18,856 nucleotides of DNA. Source: Oehlia diaphana. Lineage: Eukaryota > Glomeromycota > Glomeromycetes > Glomerales > Glomeraceae. The notes beneath the pieces were generated by a model that was not told the DNA's origin, made no database searches, and saw nothing but the letters and a program-made list of their open reading frames with translations. Shown in pieces: positions 16,642-18,856 of this stretch. The stretch's first letter is position 1. Each line of letters starts with the position of its first letter. Both the position numbers and the translations under genes were made by a program. Where the stretch lies: positions 73,789 to 92,644 of the forward strand of contig QZLH01000250.1 of the NCBI GenBank assembly GCA_003833135.1. The letters are read 5' to 3'.

Positions 16642-18295
16642 ATGACTGAAATAAATGCAAAAAGCTCTACATCTCTCACAATACATCAAAAAGATTCTTC
16701 TAATGTACAAGAAACGGTATCTAGCCCTAGTTCAAGAAGAACCGATTCTTCTGATAAACAGAGTATTGAAAAAGAAAACAACCAGAGCTCCAATTATGAA
16801 GAGCCAAAAGCATCCACCGGGACCGGGTTAAAACGCAAAGCCTCAACAGCATCTCTTACGGAAGCTAAACGCAAGCGATCAATTGAGAATCAAGTCCCTG
16901 AAGAAAGTAGTTTGGAGCCTGTGGAGCCTGAAGATAAAATTAAAACTTTAATATTTCATGTGGATTCCTTAAAAGCAGAATGTATATGGAAAGATAGCCA
17001 GATAGAAAAACTTAAGGTTGAACTTGTCGAGAAAGAAGAAGAAATTAAAAGACTCCTGGCAACAAACAACCGGTACAAGTCAGGCGAGTTATCATTTGTT
17101 CCATAATATTTGTCCTCTATTATAAAAATTAATTTGAATTTTTTTATTAGGTCTTGCCTGTATCATTTGTACAGGTTATTTGGCGAATCCTTGCACGATC
17201 AATTGTGGCCATTCGTTCTGTTATTCTTGTCTTCGAGAATGGGTAATTAATTATTCTTTTTTTTTTTTTTTTAACTAAATTATTTTTTAAATTATAATTT
17301 TAATTCAGTTAAAGACGAATAGAGAAAATGGTTCCAATTGTCCCTCGTGCCGGGCTAAGATTACAACTTATCCCGTACTTTCATATGTCTTGAAAGATCA
17401 AGTTGAAGCGATGATTGAACAGCTTTCATCTGAAGAGAAAAAAGGAATCCTAGAAACTCTTGAAAAGGAAGATCAAATGTACAAACAAATCTCTAATCAT
17501 TGGGCTGGAATATTCGACCCATCAGTTCGTCCACTAGTTGACGATGAAGATGGTGTGTTGAGATGCCCAAACTGTGGATGGGAAGGTAAACCTCTTTTTT
17601 TTCAAATAATGGGACTTTTAAGAATCAAACTCAAATAGCTAAAATATATTTTAGTGGAAGGTTCTGTCTGTCGAAATTGCAGGCAGCGTATTGACATAGA
17701 GAATAGATACCGTGATTCTGTCAGTAATGATGACAATGACGATGATAATTCGGAAATTGATAACGGGATCGATACCTATGATTCTAATGACTCATTTATT
17801 GACGATGGTTCTGATATAGTAGTAGTAGAACCACAAGTTATAGATTTATTTGCGAATGATAATGACACGGACGATTACAGAGATTTCGACGCTGGCCAAA
17901 TGAGTCCTAACGAATCATATGTCATTGATGAATACGAAGGTGAGAGCCGGTCGCTCAACGCTATAGTAATAAATGGTAGTTCATCCGAGTTAAGTGAGTT
18001 AAATGAGTTGGATGAAGAGCAAAGTGAATGCGACAGCATTGGAGAAAAAAATGATGTCATTGTCATTTCAAGCGATGGTGAAGATGATGTTGATGAAGTG
18101 AAGAGTTTACGTTCTTTCAATTCAACTGGAAACCAACCATGTTCTCCATTATCTCCATGTGTGACTAATCCTTCTTCTTGTGAACCAGGTTCAGAAGTTG
18201 AATATGCAGAGCGTAACTCGGATATGCATATTTCAGGTGATTCTGATGGTTCTCGTCACGTACAAACCGACGATTATAATCATGATCATGATTAG
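16642..18295 (+). CDS. C3HC4 RING-finger protein, putative nuclear E3 ubiquitin ligase with acidic SIM-bearing tail (4 exons)
   Basis: Exons are 16642-17083, 17151-17242, 17309-17585 and 17655-18295: 1452 bases, 483 residues. The first intron must use a GC donor (CAG/GCGAGT) to keep the RING in frame. Residues 1-100 are Ser/Thr-rich with basic KRK and KRKR clusters that could be nuclear signals, followed by a coiled coil (about 100-140). The RING has Cys151, Cys154, Cys166, His168, Cys171, Cys174, Cys189 and Cys192 (C-x2-C-x11-C-x-H-x2-C-x2-C-x14-C-x2-C). A helical linker and HWAGIFDP precede a second cluster, Cys264, Cys267, Cys276 and Cys279. The tail (290-483) is very acidic, with hydrophobic SUMO-interaction-like cores at 325-328 (IVVV) and 405-408 (VIVI followed by SSDGEDD). 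It should transfer ubiquitin from an E2. The layout recalls fungal Psh1-like proteins, but orthology is not shown. I infer a chromatin or SUMO-linked role. Confidence 0.88.
17084..17150 (+). other. Probable GC-AG intron in the RING gene
   Basis: The 67-base intron runs from GCGAGT to TTATTAG. The nearby GT candidates (GTAC 17073, GTCA 17079, GTTA 17088) all leave the upstream codon in phase 2. The downstream exon needs phase 1 to read GLACIICTGYL. The GC site follows CAG and matches the strong CAG/GCAAGT-type context expected for GC donors, giving codon GGT across the junction. Confidence 0.7.
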
Positions 18296-18626
18296 CTTGC
18301 CTTATATATATATATTTATCATAAAAATTTAATTTATTCCCCCGTATAAAGGTGATTGCTGCTACCTTCTTAAAAATACTAAATCAATCAATCATTCATT
18401 AATAAATGGAAATCATTAAACACGCCAATTAAGCGTAGTATGATTTTTTTTATATTATATATTTACTGAATGCAAAATGACGAATTATAAAAGTTGACAT
18501 TTTAAATGAATTATTGAATTTTTGATTCATCTTTTATAAATAAAATTTATGTAATATTTATATGTATTATGTATATATATATATATTCTTAATATTAACA
18601 CTTTTCGTTTGATTAATACATTTGAA

Positions 18627-18670
18627 TTTTTTTTTTTCTTTTCTTTTTCTTTTTCTTTTTCTTTTTTTTT
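18627..18670. repeat. CTTTTT microsatellite
   Basis: A run of T broken by C at intervals of five or six gives about five CTTTT(T) units. It is pure low-complexity DNA, and the Lys/Glu-rich open frame on the opposite strand is its by-product. Confidence 0.8.
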
Positions 18671-18801
18671 GTACTCCTCATTTTTCCTTGTGAATAAAAT
18701 AAATATAATCATTTTTCACAAATGAATCTCTTTTTATACCTAAACTAGACCAACTACATTAAATTATAAATGCTGTTTCATCGATTCTCTTCAATTATGG
18801 G

Positions 18802-18803
18802 TT

Positions 18804-18840
<37 letters not shown>

Positions 18841-18856
18841 AAAAAAAAAAAAAAAC
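18802..18856. repeat. Homopolymer T/A block at the window end
   Basis: Nine T are followed by 28 A, GG, 15 A and a final C. The window stops in it. It may be real low-complexity DNA or the edge of an assembly gap where run length is unreliable. Confidence 0.7.

Larger units (their letters stand above)
18296..18856. other. 3' flank of the RING gene, low-complexity DNA to the end of the window
   Basis: No gene is visible. It holds an AATAAA at 18401-18406 (possible polyadenylation signal about 105 bases after the stop), a short TA run near 18574-18586, the pyrimidine microsatellite listed separately, and a terminal homopolymer block. Confidence 0.5.

Noticed and set aside
17875..18120. Minus-strand 81-codon Ser-rich ORF
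   Set aside because: It is the complement of the acidic, Ser-rich RING tail, with no independent evidence.
18527..18712. Minus-strand Lys/Glu-rich ORF
   Set aside because: It is a translation of the CTTTTT microsatellite and AT-rich flank.

Overview
The window looks like nuclear DNA of a very AT-rich filamentous fungus, most probably an arbuscular mycorrhizal fungus of the Rhizophagus irregularis type. The reasons are the extreme A+T content outside exons, short introns of roughly 60-140 bases with GTATGT/GTAAG-like donors, a TRP-like ion-channel gene of a kind I recall as expanded in that lineage, and a dense pile of decayed DNA transposons. The species is inferred from style and memory, not from a database match.

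Left two thirds (about 1250-12040): a nest of inserted elements. The outermost unit is bounded by 16-bp inverted repeats (CAGTCAGTGGTYATTT) with a TAAT directly outside each end. On the minus strand it carries one long decayed protein gene running from 11613 down to 1696. Two insertions split that gene. (a) A 5.3-kb hAT transposon (6108-11444) encodes a BED-finger transposase with many introns and stops; it is flanked by 8-bp target duplications differing at one base. (b) A foldback element (about 4546-5705) also interrupts it. The hAT element holds a palindromic GATATC-rich hairpin element (6290-6704) and a 1.4-kb non-autonomous hAT-like element (7164-8576). The latter contains two related roughly 415-bp inverted-repeat elements placed head to tail, which share a 9-bp repeat (7589-8001 and 8011-8426). 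The foldback element (b) contains a 626-bp GATC-rich hAT-type element (4734-5359) with a tandem 49-51-bp repeat at its core. The deepest stack is four levels.

Right third (13697-18295): two intact-looking, intron-containing host genes on the plus strand. The first (13697-15792, five exons, 589 residues) encodes a six-transmembrane TRP-like/ion-transport channel with a pore loop and a C-terminal coiled coil. The second (16642-18295, four exons, 483 residues) encodes a C3HC4 RING protein with a second CxxC-CxxC cluster and a very acidic tail holding SUMO-interaction-like motifs, so it is a candidate nuclear E3 ubiquitin or SUMO-targeted ubiquitin ligase. Its first intron appears to be of the GC-AG class. 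The two genes are co-oriented and 0.85 kb apart, with no sign of functional linkage.

The best candidate for something undescribed is the outermost transposon-like unit: a long coding gene with a homeodomain-like C terminus that I cannot place in a named transposase superfamily, bounded by matching terminal repeats.
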